From Pomphorhynchus laevis (lineage: Eukaryota > Acanthocephala > Palaeacanthocephala > Echinorhynchida > Pomphorhynchidae): 64,000 nt of DNA. Shown piece by piece: positions 22,741-35,454 of this stretch. Made by a program: the position numbers and the translations under genes. The number at the start of each line of letters is the position of its first letter. The stretch's first letter is position 1. The stretch lies in contig WNNJ02001911.1 in NCBI GenBank assembly GCA_012934845.2, forward strand, positions 310,001 to 374,000, in the 5' to 3' direction. The notes under the pieces were generated by a model. It was not told the origin of the DNA. It searched no databases and saw only the letters and a program-made list of their open reading frames with translations.

Positions 22741-23032
22741 AATATTGGTTTTGTTAAGAATAAGGCTATCTTAAACATGCCATATTTTTGATATTAGTTA
22801 GCAATCATAAATAGACAATAATCTATGTATTAGAATTAAGATTATAAGCCATTAGGATGAACTGCTTTACGGGAACAGCGTGGACTAACAAGCGGTTCAT
22901 CGAGTTCGCTTGATTCACCATTTTTAATAGCAAATATATTCGCAATAGCAAATATATTTTATTAACATGCTTAAGATAAGGGATTAAGTGTGTGTTCAAA
23001 TTAAACAATTTTGGTCTGTTTTACAAATATTT
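22741..23032. other. AT-rich spacer, no gene
   Basis: Nothing recognised apart from a faint match near 22850 to the repeat module found next to Penelope-like scraps elsewhere. Confidence 0.4.
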
Positions 23033-23189
23033 TAATATTGGTTACTGGCAACTGAGGGTAATATTGGTTACTGACAACTGAGTTTAATGCTGGTTACTGG
23101 CAACTGAGGCCGATGCTGGTTACTGGCAACTGATGTTAATGCTGGTTACTGGCAACTGAGGCTAATATTGGTTACTGGCAACTGAGGAA
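23033..23189. repeat. 25-bp minisatellite
   Basis: Six tandem copies of TAATATTGGTTACTGGCAAC plus TGAGG, with substitutions mainly at the TAATATTGG end. Confidence 0.95.
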
Positions 23190-23460
23190 TCCCTTACGTA
23201 TGAGATCTTAGAAAATAAAGGCTATTCAAGAAGTATTGTTCATAAATCTCGGATGTTAGTTTAAAGAAAAAGCTGTACAACACAATATACATGCCCTACA
23301 TATATATCTACATGTTTGCGTGTTCTCCATAGGAACCTTAGAGACCATTCCACAACTAAGTATTTTAAGCGAACAAACCTTAACTTGTCAATCAAGTTAC
23401 TACCTTGCGAAAACAGATTACCGGAAATATCGGAATTTTCATTAAAAAGACAAAAATAAC

Positions 23461-23700
23461 TTGTATTTTCGTATAAAAGAGACAAAATATTTCGATCAAA
23501 GAGACAATCTACTTCGTACTAGAATTAATCGACATCAATATGCAATAAGACATGGTGACACATCCTCAGTTATTGTAAATCACATTTTAAATACCGACCA
23601 CAAAATAAATTTCGATGGTTTTAAGATTTTAGAAAAAAAGAAGAAGAATGCCCGTATTATAAAGGGGAGATACTTTACATTCGAAAGGTGAGAACTGTTG
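23461..23700 (+). mobile_element. Penelope-like element, GIY-YIG endonuclease fragment
   Basis: Open frame reading LLRTRINRHQYAIRHGDTSS, VIVNHILNTDHKINFDGFKI and ARIIKGRYFTFER. This matches the second half of the GIY-YIG domain of Penelope-like elements (R..H...IR.....S....H....H...D....KIL.........R...E). The GIY and YIG strands upstream are not recognisable. Opposite strand to the RT fragment 750 bp away, so the two are separate pieces. Confidence 0.55.
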
Positions 23701-24934
23701 AAGGAAATACGTCGGTCACAACATACTAGTCGCATAACACAACTTTTGTTCCTTTTATTTTATCATTTCATTATTAATTCTATTTTCAAATTGCCAATTA
23801 TAATTGTTCACATATTCTTGTTACTTTCAAGTTTCTTCTAGCTTTGTGTATTTATATTTTGTTTAGTTAATTTTGTTGTGTTTCACTGATGTGATGCTCA
23901 TGCATTAAGCGAAAATTTCAATAAAGTTTCTAGTACTCAGCTCATTAATATATTAATATTTGCTAAATTTTAGCCAAATGTGAACAATACTTATTGTTTT
24001 GCGAAGTTCAATACAACACATCACAATTTACTGAGAATAAAATTTTTACATTATTTACCCACGGTTATCTTCTACACTTTCAGATCCTTAAATAGCATGC
24101 AATATGATGACATTTGCTGATTGAATTGACTCGAAGACTTTACCAATACTTTATAAGCGCCCACGTGTTTGTATCAATGCCCAGTTTTCCAACGCATGAA
24201 ATTCACTGTTTCACACAACAGAATTGATTGTTTCTTGCAATTTTTGACATTATTTTATGTTTTATTTGTGGGTTGACTCAAAAATTATGAACAATTGAAA
24301 ATTACGACGGCTTATATAGCTACTCAAATTCTTTAACAACCCTTCTTGCTTTCTTCCGATCACTGTGGATAATCGCCCAGTACTATTAGAGACAATGAGT
24401 AAAATTGTATTCGATAAACCTAGAATTCTCAAGTTATCTCTTTCGCCTTTTGTTCAAAGACTAAAAATTTATATACACAGGTGTTTCTCAAACAAACTTC
24501 ATGTTTGAGCAAGCAGGCAGTAGTTTCAAAGCTAAATACCGAATAAGGATCATTTTCTGGACAATCGAGTTTATTCGCTAATTTGCAATTTAAACATCAT
24601 CAATCACTATATATTTTAATTCGCATATACCTGTAGTAATTCACATTGTTTACTGCAAAATCGAAATACACAGTATCGGATTTTTTGAATGCAAGTATAA
24701 GCTCGCTATGATGAAATTGGATGGTTTCCTGTCTAAATAATAATACGTGGTGAAAGGTCATATGTGATATTAAATTGAAATTGTTGCTAACTGGATACTT
24801 TTACCGTTTAACTGTTTTTATTTCATTTTTAGATTATAATAATTTTGGTTTTATTTGTGCGTTCCGTTTATAACAACAGTTGTTTTCATGTGTCCATACA
24901 AATTCAACTTTATTTGTAAATCGATATACATCGT
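23701..24934. other. AT-rich intergenic sequence, no gene
   Basis: No coding frame, repeat array or structured element recognised on either strand. Confidence 0.5.
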
Positions 24935-25502
24935 CTTCACCTTTTGAGATTAGCACTCTCAACTCTCTCTTCCATATTGACTAATCAATCACTTCCCATC
25001 TTCACGAGTCGAGTAAAATATCTGGGGTTCACCGTTACGTTAAATTGGTCTGCAAAAACTGACCTAGATAGACTTAAACGTATTCCGAAGAGAGCTAGGT
25101 GGAACCTGAAGCGGGCTCAGCATCTGTCATTGAAAGGGATATAAACCAGGTGCGCCTTTGGGGCACTTGGGCTATCTCGGGATTAGTCTTCTTTTCGAGA
25201 GGACGTCCCCCAGAGCTAAGGCTAAGGTTTCTTAAGTTCCTCGTCTCTCGCATAGTCCGCGCCGATTGGATTCTTCGGGGTGAAAGCCCCCGGGTGGTTC
25301 AGTCGGAGGGCGACGTGTTTGATCGGTTGAGGGGCGGGGTGCTCAGATCCCCTGGACCTGAGACCATAGAAGAATGGATAGAAGGCTATCAAATCTGAAC
25401 ATCTGTGACTGTTTTGAATCTGTTTATCTGACTATCTTTTCGTCTTGACGATTTTCTTATTTACTTATCGGTTGTATTATTTATTTAACAAAGTCTTTAT
25501 TA
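24935..25502 (+). mobile_element. LINE-B fragment 0 (3' end of ORF2 and 3' UTR)
   Basis: 5'-truncated copy of the LINE family that fills 35-51 kb. Residues include FTSRVKYLGFTVTLNWSAKT, DLDRLKRIPKRARWNLKRAQ, LWGTWAISGLVFFSRGRPP and VVQSEGDVFDRLRGG. One frameshift near 25140 splits the reading. It ends with TTAACAAAGTCTTTATTA, the 3' terminus shared with the copy ending at 47107. Confidence 0.85.
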
Positions 25503-25647
25503 CCTTTTTATATAAAAGAAAATTTGCGTTAATGATTCATATGTTGCTTAAATTCTATTGAACATATGCTTAAATTCTATTGAACCTAATTGTCGCTTTG
25601 GGAAAATTATTGATCTGTCGAATTATACATATTCTTACATGTTGGAA

Positions 25648-26430
<783 letters not shown>

Positions 26431-26690
26431 GAAAATATAGTGATATATATAATTTGTGTTTAATACATTATTATCACGATTTTAATTAATATTATTAAAT
26501 AGAAAGCATCATCAATGGGTGATTTTGTGAACAACAGGTTCAATACCACAGATATAAATAATCCAAGTATTGCTAAACGAGCTATCCCGGTACGTGGCTA
26601 AGACTATATATAAACATAGTGATATATATAGTGTTTAATACATTGTTATCACGATTTCTATACAAGCAATCCCATTAAGGATTGATAGTA

Positions 26691-26904
26691 TAGCAATCAG
26701 GTAATGTAATATCGAAGACCATATATATACAAAATGGTGTTGCTTGTTAGACTGAACTTCGATTCACGACTTTCAGTCACCATGTCACTTCTAGACGACG
26801 AATAAGTACCCAGCAAAACTCATCAGTTGAATGAAGTACTCACTGGTCGTTTCGGTTGCCTGTATTATATATATAGTCTTAGCCATTACATTACCTGATT
26901 GCTA
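26691..26904. repeat. Inverted repeat enclosing a hammerhead-like module
   Basis: A 20-bp arm (26691-26710, TAGCAATCAGGTAATGTAAT) is repeated in inverse at 26885-26904. Inside it, 'aagac.atatatata' and 'tatatatatagtctt' form a second, imperfect inverted pair. The enclosed 130 bp hold the minus-strand ribozyme-like module. Flanking AT-rich phrases ending in 'gtttaatacatt' also recur around it (26455-26960). Confidence 0.75.
26785..26860 (-). ncRNA. Hammerhead-like ribozyme with permuted strand order (HH-P copy 1)
   Basis: Read on the minus strand. Stem II strand b GGCAAC (26860-26855), C, core GAAA (26853-26850), stem III strand a CGACCA (26849-26844), stem I strand a TCATTCAA (26834-26827), core CTGATGA (26826-26820), stem II strand a within GTTTTGCT (26819-26812), stem III strand b TTCGTCG with U16.1-C17 ending at 26794, and stem I strand b TAGAA-G-TGA (26793-26785). 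Stem III has five of six pairs, stem I seven of eight, stem II five. All invariant core bases are there. The predicted cleavage is after 26794. The strand order differs from any described hammerhead type, so activity is not assured. Confidence 0.6.
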
Positions 26905-27145
26905 GTATAGCAATCGTGATAAGAATGTATTAAAAACAATTTATATATATATATCTATACATATCACTATGTTTTCATAGTGATATATAATATATCATAA
27001 TTATATATTATATATAATTTTGTAAGCAGTGCTATACGACGAAGATTCGATAAAATCAATTCCCAATTTAGTTTGGATCTTTTTTCGAATCACTATTTTT
27101 AATCTAGAGATTACTTTCTAGATTTATAACATATTAATCAAAACA

Positions 27146-28301
27146 ATGTCAGCTAGTGTTGCTAAACCAAAGGGTCGAATGTCGGCTTATACTTTTTTCG
27201 TGCAGACTTGCCGTGAAGAGCACAGGGAAAACTTTCCATCTCAGACAGTTAACTTTACTGACTTTTCAAGACAATGTGCAAGTCGCTGGAAGGTATAATT
27301 CACACTAAATCTTGTGTTTTTGTTATCTTTTAATTGATTAGGCAATGACCGAAGTCGAGAAACAAAAGTTTCAAGAAATGGCAAGTAAAGATAAGATCAG
27401 ATACCAGAATGAAATGCAAACTTACACTCCAGCAGCCGGAGACCGACCAAAGCGTCAGAAAGATCCGAATGCACCTAAACGACCCCTGTAAGTTAAAATT
27501 ATATTTTAGAAATTGTTTTTCGTTTAATGGTTATAAATTAATTTTGTATGGTGTAGACAATTTTGCTCTGTAGGTTATTTTATTTTCGTTAATGCATTTT
27601 TTAAATATCTTTATTTTTTCATAGGAAATGTTTTATGTGTTACTTTAAACAAGCTCATTACCCAAAGACAGATCAAGAGACAATGTTTAATATTTTACCA
27701 ATTTTGTATAAATAAAATAACAATTAAAATCAATTAAATAAATCAATTTTAGATAAATAAAATACTTACCCATTAATCATTAAAATATTGCATATTGTTT
27801 ATTCTAATCAAAGTACATGATGTTTTCAAAATATTAAACAGTTTTAGTTTTGTGTTGTTTGATTGCGAATCGAATAAATTACCGCAAAATAAATTATAAA
27901 AAATTAATTTTATATTTAAATAAAAGAACATTTAATATTTTTAAGTTTTTTTTTATAATAAAAAGACTTTATAATTATATAATTTTTAATTAATATATTT
28001 AATTGAAATAAAAATATTTAGATCCGCATTCTTTCTGTTTTGTGCTGATGAGCGTTCAAAGATTCGTACCGCCAAGCCTGGCTATAGCGTGGGTGATGTA
28101 GCGAAAGAATTAGGCGTTCGATGGGCTAATCTTAGTAGTGATTCAAAACAAAAGTACTTTGAACGCCAGTTAAAAGATAAAGCACGTTACGAACGAGAAA
28201 TGAACGCCTATGGAAAAGTATCTTCTCCTACTAAAAAACGACGAACCGCTAAAGGACGTGCTCGCTCGGCATCTATTGTAGATGACGATGATTTTGAATA
28301 G
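27146..28301 (+). CDS. Dsp1-like: HMGB/DSP1-type protein, two HMG boxes (gene 1)
   Basis: Chromatin-bending, non-sequence-specific DNA-binding protein with two HMG boxes; DSP1 in Drosophila acts as a co-repressor and Polycomb-recruiting factor. Three coding exons: 27146-27292, 27342-27487 and 28022-28301, giving 190 residues. Intron 1 (49 bp, GT..AG) is phase 0 after RWK; intron 2 (534 bp, GTAAGT..TTTAG) splits the Leu codon of KRPL. Box A is about residues 7-73 ([20 protein letters not shown], then [18 protein letters not shown]). Box B runs about 92-165 ([20 protein letters not shown], then [10 protein letters not shown]). The C-terminus is basic ([15 protein letters not shown]) and ends in a short acidic IVDDDDFE. 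Length is near the HMGB norm. Gene 2 downstream has the same intron positions, so the pair is a tandem duplicate. Gene 1 has the more conserved box A and is probably the ancestral-type copy. Confidence 0.93.
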
Positions 28302-28417
28302 GAGATTTCACTAGGTTAGTTTATGTTAACTATCATTTTCCTTTCTGCAGTATTTCTAGAAATATGTCAATGTATTTAACTGTTTTTACTTTGTGTTTAA
28401 CGGTGACTTTAATATCT

Positions 28418-28423
28418 AATAAA
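28418..28423 (+). terminator. Poly(A) signal of HMGB gene 1
   Basis: AATAAA 117 bp after the stop codon, in AT-rich sequence; the only canonical hexamer close to the gene end. Confidence 0.6.
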
Positions 28424-28439
28424 TGTTATAATGATATGT

Positions 28440-31400
28440 TGAATACAACAAACTAGCACGTGTTCTTTTGAACATAGAAAAAGTAATATTTGGACGTTTT
28501 CTAAGATGTGTGCTTAATACACACAGTTTCTACTAAGGAATGTGCAATGGACACCACGTGCCAATGATTCATCATTAAAAACCCAAAGTACGTTATAATG
28601 AACTTAAATACGCTAAAGTATTGCTATAATTACCATAATATTGAGATAAATGATTCATTACATTTAGCAAAATTGAACAATTTAAAATATATATATTAAA
28701 TTGAATAATTTAGCATACAATTTGCTGCAATAAATATAGATGATAAACGCCTTGCTTTACAACGCTAATTCATTAATTTAAACGACATATTTCATATTGA
28801 TAATTATTTAATGATTTTAATTAATAAAAATTGTTTAAATTTATTGTTAAAATTTAAATTAAAAGTCAATTTTTATGAATTGACTTATAAAAATATAGGT
28901 AATCAGGAGAAACTGCTATGTTATCTAGCAGTTTCTTATATTTGATATCAAATATTAATATTAAATATTATTTTTGAATAATTTATAATTATTAATTAAT
29001 TATTATATTAATGAATAATTTATAATTATTATAATAATTTATATACTTGAAATATGCATCTATTAAATTATTTAGATGACTTTAAAGAAAGCCAACATTA
29101 TTACATATTGATAATTATGTAATGATTAAAATTAATTAAAAATTTTAAATTGCAATTTAAAATAAAAGTCAATTTATATGAATTGACTAATAAATAACGG
29201 TCTATGTATTTGAAAAATATAGGTCATAAGGAGAAACTGCTATTTTATCATGTTTCGGCCTTTATTCCATAATAAATATAAAAAAAATATTTATTTTTAA
29301 ATTACTACATTTAAAAGCAATCAGTAAATTATTAATATTTATGAATAATTTATAATTATTAATTAAATATTAATATTTATGAATAATTTAAAATTGTTAT
29401 ATAATAATGTATATGCTTTTTTTGAATGTCAAGTATATAATGCTTGAGATAATTTCAAAGAAGATGTTATTAATTCTGTACATTTGTCTAGCAAGTCCGT
29501 ATGACCTACCTAATTCAATAAGATAAATAGAAACAACATTAAATTTTATTTTTCTACCGACCTTTAAATAGGTTAAATTCATCCCCATTTATATTCTTGT
29601 GTGCGAAGGAATGTTTTCGTTCAATTTTTTAATTAACGTCACAGCAAGAATAATTAAAAAAATTTGGATTTAAAGTGCACTAAACTAATAGTTTTGCGTT
29701 TGCCAATAGTTTTCGCTAATAGATTTCAATGAAATTTAAATTTGAATTGAAAGGATAGTGAATCCTAGCATTGATACATTAGGTCAGCAAGTACATTGCA
29801 TATTTTACAAATTATAAATTTCGGCTTTGAGATATGAACTTTCCAATTTAATGTTTTAAAAGTGTCCTTACAATTTTCCCGAAGAAAATCTTTTTGTGCA
29901 AGCTTTTTTTGTTTTCTAAATTGTTGTCTATATTTTATAGACGTTTCGGCGATGTAAATATGACAATGTGGTCAATTAGTTACTGGTTTTAATCATCGCC
30001 GCAAATATATTATCCCTTATACTTTCATTCGTATGTATAATGTTCGATTACAGTGTTCGAAAACGTACATGATGCTTGTTCATTCTGTATACACCTCTTC
30101 TATATAAATCACAGCCGCTGATGCTCAGAATACATTCGTACATTTTTGCCTACTATATTATACATGATTCCATCAGCAGATGCGCTCTATCGTCGTTTTC
30201 TAAAAGTGACGATGCATCCGGGGCTGTTAAATCGAATAGTCGAAGCAAACCTTTTTGCCTATTGTTCTGCTTTACTGTTCTTCTGAATGTAAGTTTGTAA
30301 AAAATGAAGTTCTTGTATTTCTATGTGATTGTTATTATCTGATTGTATTTCTATTTGATTCCTTATATAATCTCAATTATTTATGTATCTTTAGCGATTA
30401 AATATTTTAAAAAAGTTATGCATATAGTCCAATTTCTTCAATAGATTTTCAATTTCCTGTACATGGCTCGCTGTAGACCAATACTTGACCCTCTAAGTCA
30501 CGTTAAGTGATGGAATCAAACAATCTGTATAAATTTTGCTACATTATTCAGTAACCAACTAAATTTTGAATTTGTCTTGAATATGTACTAGGGGCATCAT
30601 TCATTAAAAGACCACAATGCAAACTTTTAAGCAATTAGTCAGCAATAACTTTAATAATATCAATCAAAGGATTTTAATAAATTTGATTGCGTTTTTCTGA
30701 TTACACGCGCATAATAAGTAGTAATATATAATAGAAGGTGGTGTACATGTTTGATTTGAAGTCTTGTAAGATGTTCTTTAAAATTGAACATTGCAGTCGT
30801 AATAATATGTCAAAATTAAATAATACTTTTTTAAACAGTAATATTTTGATGAATTTTTCATTTTGTGGTTCAATTCATATCTGAAAGTCTGTGAGGTATC
30901 TTTATCAAACACAAAATCTATTCGTGTTTAATACTTAAGCCAAATAGATATATAAAGGCAACCCTAAATATCGATAACTCATAAATATATTAATTTGTGC
31001 TGTGATATAGCACCATGTTTTCCGATTTTACTAGATTATCGTTGAAACTCTTAAATTGATTTAAGCTGTCTACTGTTAAAGGATATAACGTCATTTTTGA
31101 AATTTTACTAATCTAATACCGTTTACTAATAATGAATGCAATTGGCTTAACGAGTACGGTTTATATTCTAAATATATTGCCCTAGATAAGGGTGAGCCGC
31201 CTTTTGTCGCATGTTTGTCAAATGCGGCAGATACTCTAGCACAAAATTCTTTAGTGCGTCAATTAAAATTATGTGAAATGTTCATAAGAAAGAAACAAAA
31301 CCTAAAAAAATCTTAAATTTTCTTTAATCCGTAAGGGTAAAAACGAAATTTATTCATGTTCACAGTTTAGATACGTATCCGGCAAAATTGGAACGATTTT

Positions 31401-32225
31401 GAGTCAAGGAAAATGTGAAAAAGTGTTTTTATTTAAATATCAATAGTATTTCCCCCAAGCTGATGTTGTACAACATTCCCAGCGTGACAGGACTAATTAA
31501 AATAACATTTACGAAATGCTAGCACAACTGTAAACGATTGTTAAATGAAAGATTCTTGAAAGTTTTGCTTACCGTGTTTGACACGGGTGTTTGCGGTTTA
31601 TCACCCTTGGGCCTAGATTGAACTTTTGGAATTCTAAAACTGCGTCTTTAATCAACTTAAAATTGATTTCAATTTGACTCTGATATATTTTAATTAACCA
31701 AATGAAATTGTAAATCTAAATTTTAATTTATAACATACATGACAGTTTGATGACTTTTTTAAATTAAAAAACGACCTCAGCTTTTGATTATTTAATTCAA
31801 AGGGAAGTAGTTTAAACAATTTAGAATTACTCTTTTCTGTTACGAATAAAGTTGCTTATCTTGTGATTTCGTAATATATATAGTGTTATAAATGAAGTTG
31901 CTCTCTGCTATTCTTAACAGGTTAATTCAAAACTAACAATTTTCTAGTTATCAATAAGGCCGTGTACGCATTGTAAGATCTATATATATAATCTTATATA
32001 TAGGTGATAATTGAAAATGCTAAATGTTAGTGTTCAATGAGCCATTAACAACTTTGAATAAAAGAGATATGAGACGGGGCTACTAGCGTTGTATATGCTT
32101 TATTATTCATTAATTGAATTTTTCATTGTAGATGATGAAAATCTAGGTTGAGCTAACATAATTGTGTTTACTGGCTATTAAGAAATTACATTAAATAGTA
32201 TAAATTGTGAACTATATATATAGTT
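28440..32225. other. AT-rich intergenic region between the HMGB genes with Penelope-associated repeat scraps
   Basis: No gene found. Two scraps of a dispersed module lie at about 28860-28945 and 29040-29280. Each has the 8-bp-arm palindrome AGTCAATTTATATGAATTGACT or a variant and a following 'ataggt(c/a)atcaggagaaactgctatgt'. The piece at 29040-29110 resembles the Penelope-like RT scrap at 22480-22560. The remainder (29300-32220) shows nothing I can support. Confidence 0.5.
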
Positions 32226-34907
32226 ATGAGTAACAAAAAGCCGAAAGGTCGAATGTCTGCATACACATTCTTTGTGCAGACATGCAGGGACGAGCACAGA
32301 CGATGGTACCCTGATGAGAATGTCAACTTTACCGAATTTTCAAAGAAATGCTCAGCTCGCTGGAAGGTAAGCAACTTCAGAACTCTTTCAATTTTACGTC
32401 TACGCTCACATACAAAATGTGTAACAAATTTACCCTAACTTAGCCTTTTCTAAATCACAGTTTAGCAGTTATATTCACAAGTTTTCCATGTCATGGTAGA
32501 TAAAACTTGTTACTCTGTATTCCTGATTAATCAGGTTGGCAAAATTACAAGCTGCAAGTGATTTAATAAGCAGTCGAATATATAAGCGAGTTCTAGAATT
32601 TGATTAAAATTTAAGATTTAACATTTTGTAGTAAAAATGGGTAGACCCATGGTCTTAAAATAGTTTAATCAAAAAACTAAACTAGCATCGCAGGGCTCTG
32701 AGAATGGTTATGCATTCCCTCAAGTGTAGAAGATGCATATTTTACTCTGAATTCTTTCTCATCCTAAAAATGTTCACAGATGAAAAAATTAAAACGTTTA
32801 ATGAATTCTTCTTCCAGAACTCTAATAATAATCATCAAATGCTTTTGTTGAAAGGTCAGGTGTACTGTATACTCTTCAGTACACTTGACCTTTCAACAAA
32901 AGCATTTGATGATTGTTATTAAAGTTCTTGAAAAATAATTCATTAAACGTTTTAATTTTTTTCATCTGTGAACATTTTTAGGATGAGAAAGAATTCAGGT
33001 TAAACTATAATCTAAAGATTCAAATCGATAGCACCGAGAAACGTAAAATGCTGTGTAGATTTTTACCTGAATAACGTGCAATTATAAATTCAATGTATAA
33101 TTATTTTATAATTCCATATGTCATAAATGCCATATCATGTATATTTTATGACATAAATAATATGTCATTAAATGCAAATACGGTAAGATCTGATAATAAT
33201 TGTAATGATGAATCAATTAATTTTTATAGAAAAGAATTGTAATGACCCAAGTGTTATGTAAATACGCTTAATAATTAAACTTCAATTTATAAATAAATTT
33301 TCACTTATTGATTTATTAGTTATAGATAAATGGAGCCAGTAAGTTTAACTAATCTTCATTTAATTGATTTTTTTAATCTTTAATTCACATATTTAATCTA
33401 AGCTAACTCTTTCATTTGCGAGTTGATTAATGTTTAAAAGAAGTGATTTTTAAACATTTATTAATAATAGAGCTCTTATTTCCTACTTTTTTGAACACTT
33501 AATCGCATTGTCTTCATTGATCAAAATAGACGACAACTATTCATACAGTAATTTTTAACAGCTGAACAATGTACTGTCAGGTTTATACTGATGAACAATC
33601 ATACTATTGTGTAAATTATTAATAAATAATTTACATTCAAAAATAATAATTCACATTTATATAATTAAATATAATATTTTCTATTACTATTTATTTAATA
33701 TATATAATGTAATATTCATAAATATTATAATTTTATACAGCTGAGCATTCAGTTTTTAACTGAAAAATTGTTTTTTTTACAAAAAATATGCTAATGTGCT
33801 TTCTTTAAAAACGCGTTTATTAGCTCATGACTGAAGAGCAAAAATCACGATTTGTGGAAATGTCCAATGGCGATAAGCACCGATACGAATCTGAAATGGC
33901 CAAATACAATCCTCCGTCCGGAGAATCGAGAAAGCGAAAAAAGCGCGATCCGTTGGCCCCGAAACGTCCACTGTATTATCACATTTTTATTAATTAATAT
34001 TATAATCAAATAATTGTGTTTTAGATCTGCGTTCTTTTTGTTTTGCCAAGAAGAAAGACCGAAAGTAAGAGAGGAACATCCATCCGCGTCAATTAGTGAG
34101 ATAGCAAAGGTGATGGGTGAAAAATGGAGTAAAATCGATCCCGAGCGCAAGAAAGCGTACGAGGAAGACGCAATTCGAGCAAAAGCAAATTACGATCGAG
34201 AAGCTGCCATTTATCGCGAGAAATCCCAGCAACAGCAGGCTATCTCTGTTGCAACAACTGCAAAGCGGCCTGCAAATCAGATGGCTAGTTCAAGTATGAT
34301 TGCAATGCAGCAACGTAATCAATTGGGAAATGGAAGCGTTGTAGCTGGTTCTCCTAATTGCAATCAATCGCTACATTCTGCTACTAATATGCCCTCTCCC
34401 AATAGCGTTGTTGGTCAGGCCGGAGTAGCCAATGCCGCAGCGACTGCAGGTAACACCAATACTGCGTTGGAATATTGTCAAGCCCAAATGGCAAGGGTTC
34501 CCGCTGCGTCAATGTACCAACAGCAGATGATGATGTTGAATAACGCTAACGCAGCCAATGCTGCAAACGCTTCTGCCGCAAACCAACATATGATGAACTG
34601 CCTTACCGGTGAATCATCGCCTCATCATCATCCTAATCACCATTCTAATCACCACCAGGCGCACATGTACCATATAAATTCACCACAGCAGCTTTTGCAC
34701 CACCATCATCAACAGCTGCTAAGTCAACAGCAGCAGCAGGCATCGGCAGCAAACGTAGTACAGCAGCAGCAGCAAGTTCAACATCAACAAGTGCAACAAC
34801 AAATCGCACAGCAACAGCAGCAATCTTCTCAAGATCTTCAGTCTTTTATTCCGTCATCGTGCAATGCTGATCACATTCAAAACGCTAGCAATGTAGGTGA
34901 TCTTTAA
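32226..34907 (+). CDS. Dsp1-like: HMGB/DSP1-type protein with long Q/N/A/H-rich C-terminus (gene 2)
   Basis: Second HMGB paralogue, 390 residues from three exons: 32226-32366, 33824-33972 and 34025-34907. Intron 1 (1457 bp) is phase 0 after RWK and intron 2 (52 bp) is phase 2 in the KRPL Leu codon, exactly as in gene 1. Box A is [20 protein letters not shown] to SEMAKY; the linker is basic ([17 protein letters not shown]); box B is [18 protein letters not shown] to EAAIYREK. The last roughly 215 residues have no acidic tail. They are low complexity: Ala/Asn stretches, a His cluster ([17 protein letters not shown], about 34618-34675) and Gln runs (about 34680-34830). Drosophila DSP1 also has Gln-rich tracts, but at its N-terminus. 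Such tails often act in transcriptional activation or condensation; that is inference. Intron 1 contains a 250-bp perfect-type foldback. The start is the only ATG before box A. Confidence 0.92.
32747..32998. repeat. Long foldback (about 122-bp arms) in intron 1 of HMGB gene 2
   Basis: CTGAATTCTTTCTCATCCTA at 32747 is the inverse of the sequence ending at 32998. The arms stay complementary to a 9-base loop between TGTACTG and CAGTACA (about 32870-32886), with only scattered mismatches. The intron RNA would form a hairpin of over 110 bp. Confidence 0.9.
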
Positions 34908-35454
34908 GAAAACAAAAATGCGTACATATTCACAATGTACACACTGACTGATATTTTGTCTGTACATTTTTTACTTTAATGAGAGAGAAGAAGAGAAAGG
35001 TAACCTTGTGTGTGGTTTTTGTTTTTGTTTTCTTACAAAAGAAACAAAAAACGTTGTTGTTTTTATCAAAAATGGAAAATTTTATGGTCTTTGAGAAGAA
35101 TAATTTTTTTAAATTCTGTTTATTATAAAATTAATTAGAAATATATCCATCCTGATCTGCATTTAAATTTTTGAATTTCCTGGAACTATCAGGTACAGTT
35201 AATCGACAACGAAAATTATTTTGATATTTTGTTAGTAACTACTAGCATCTTCAGAAAATTAACATAAAAATGAAAAAAAATCACATAAATAACAATAAAA
35301 AATTTTAGCAAATCCTTTGATGCTCCGAAAGTGCTACACATTTTGTGTTTAAATATTTTCCCAGGATTAATAATAAGGAATTTCTTAAATAAATAACTTA
35401 ACAACCACTAAAAATAACTGAAACAGACAGTTGAACAACAGCAATTCAAGATCG
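34908..35454. other. 3' flank of HMGB gene 2
   Basis: Probable 3' UTR and spacer. AATAAA occurs at about 35294-35299. Nothing else was recognised before the LINE-B cluster. Confidence 0.5.
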
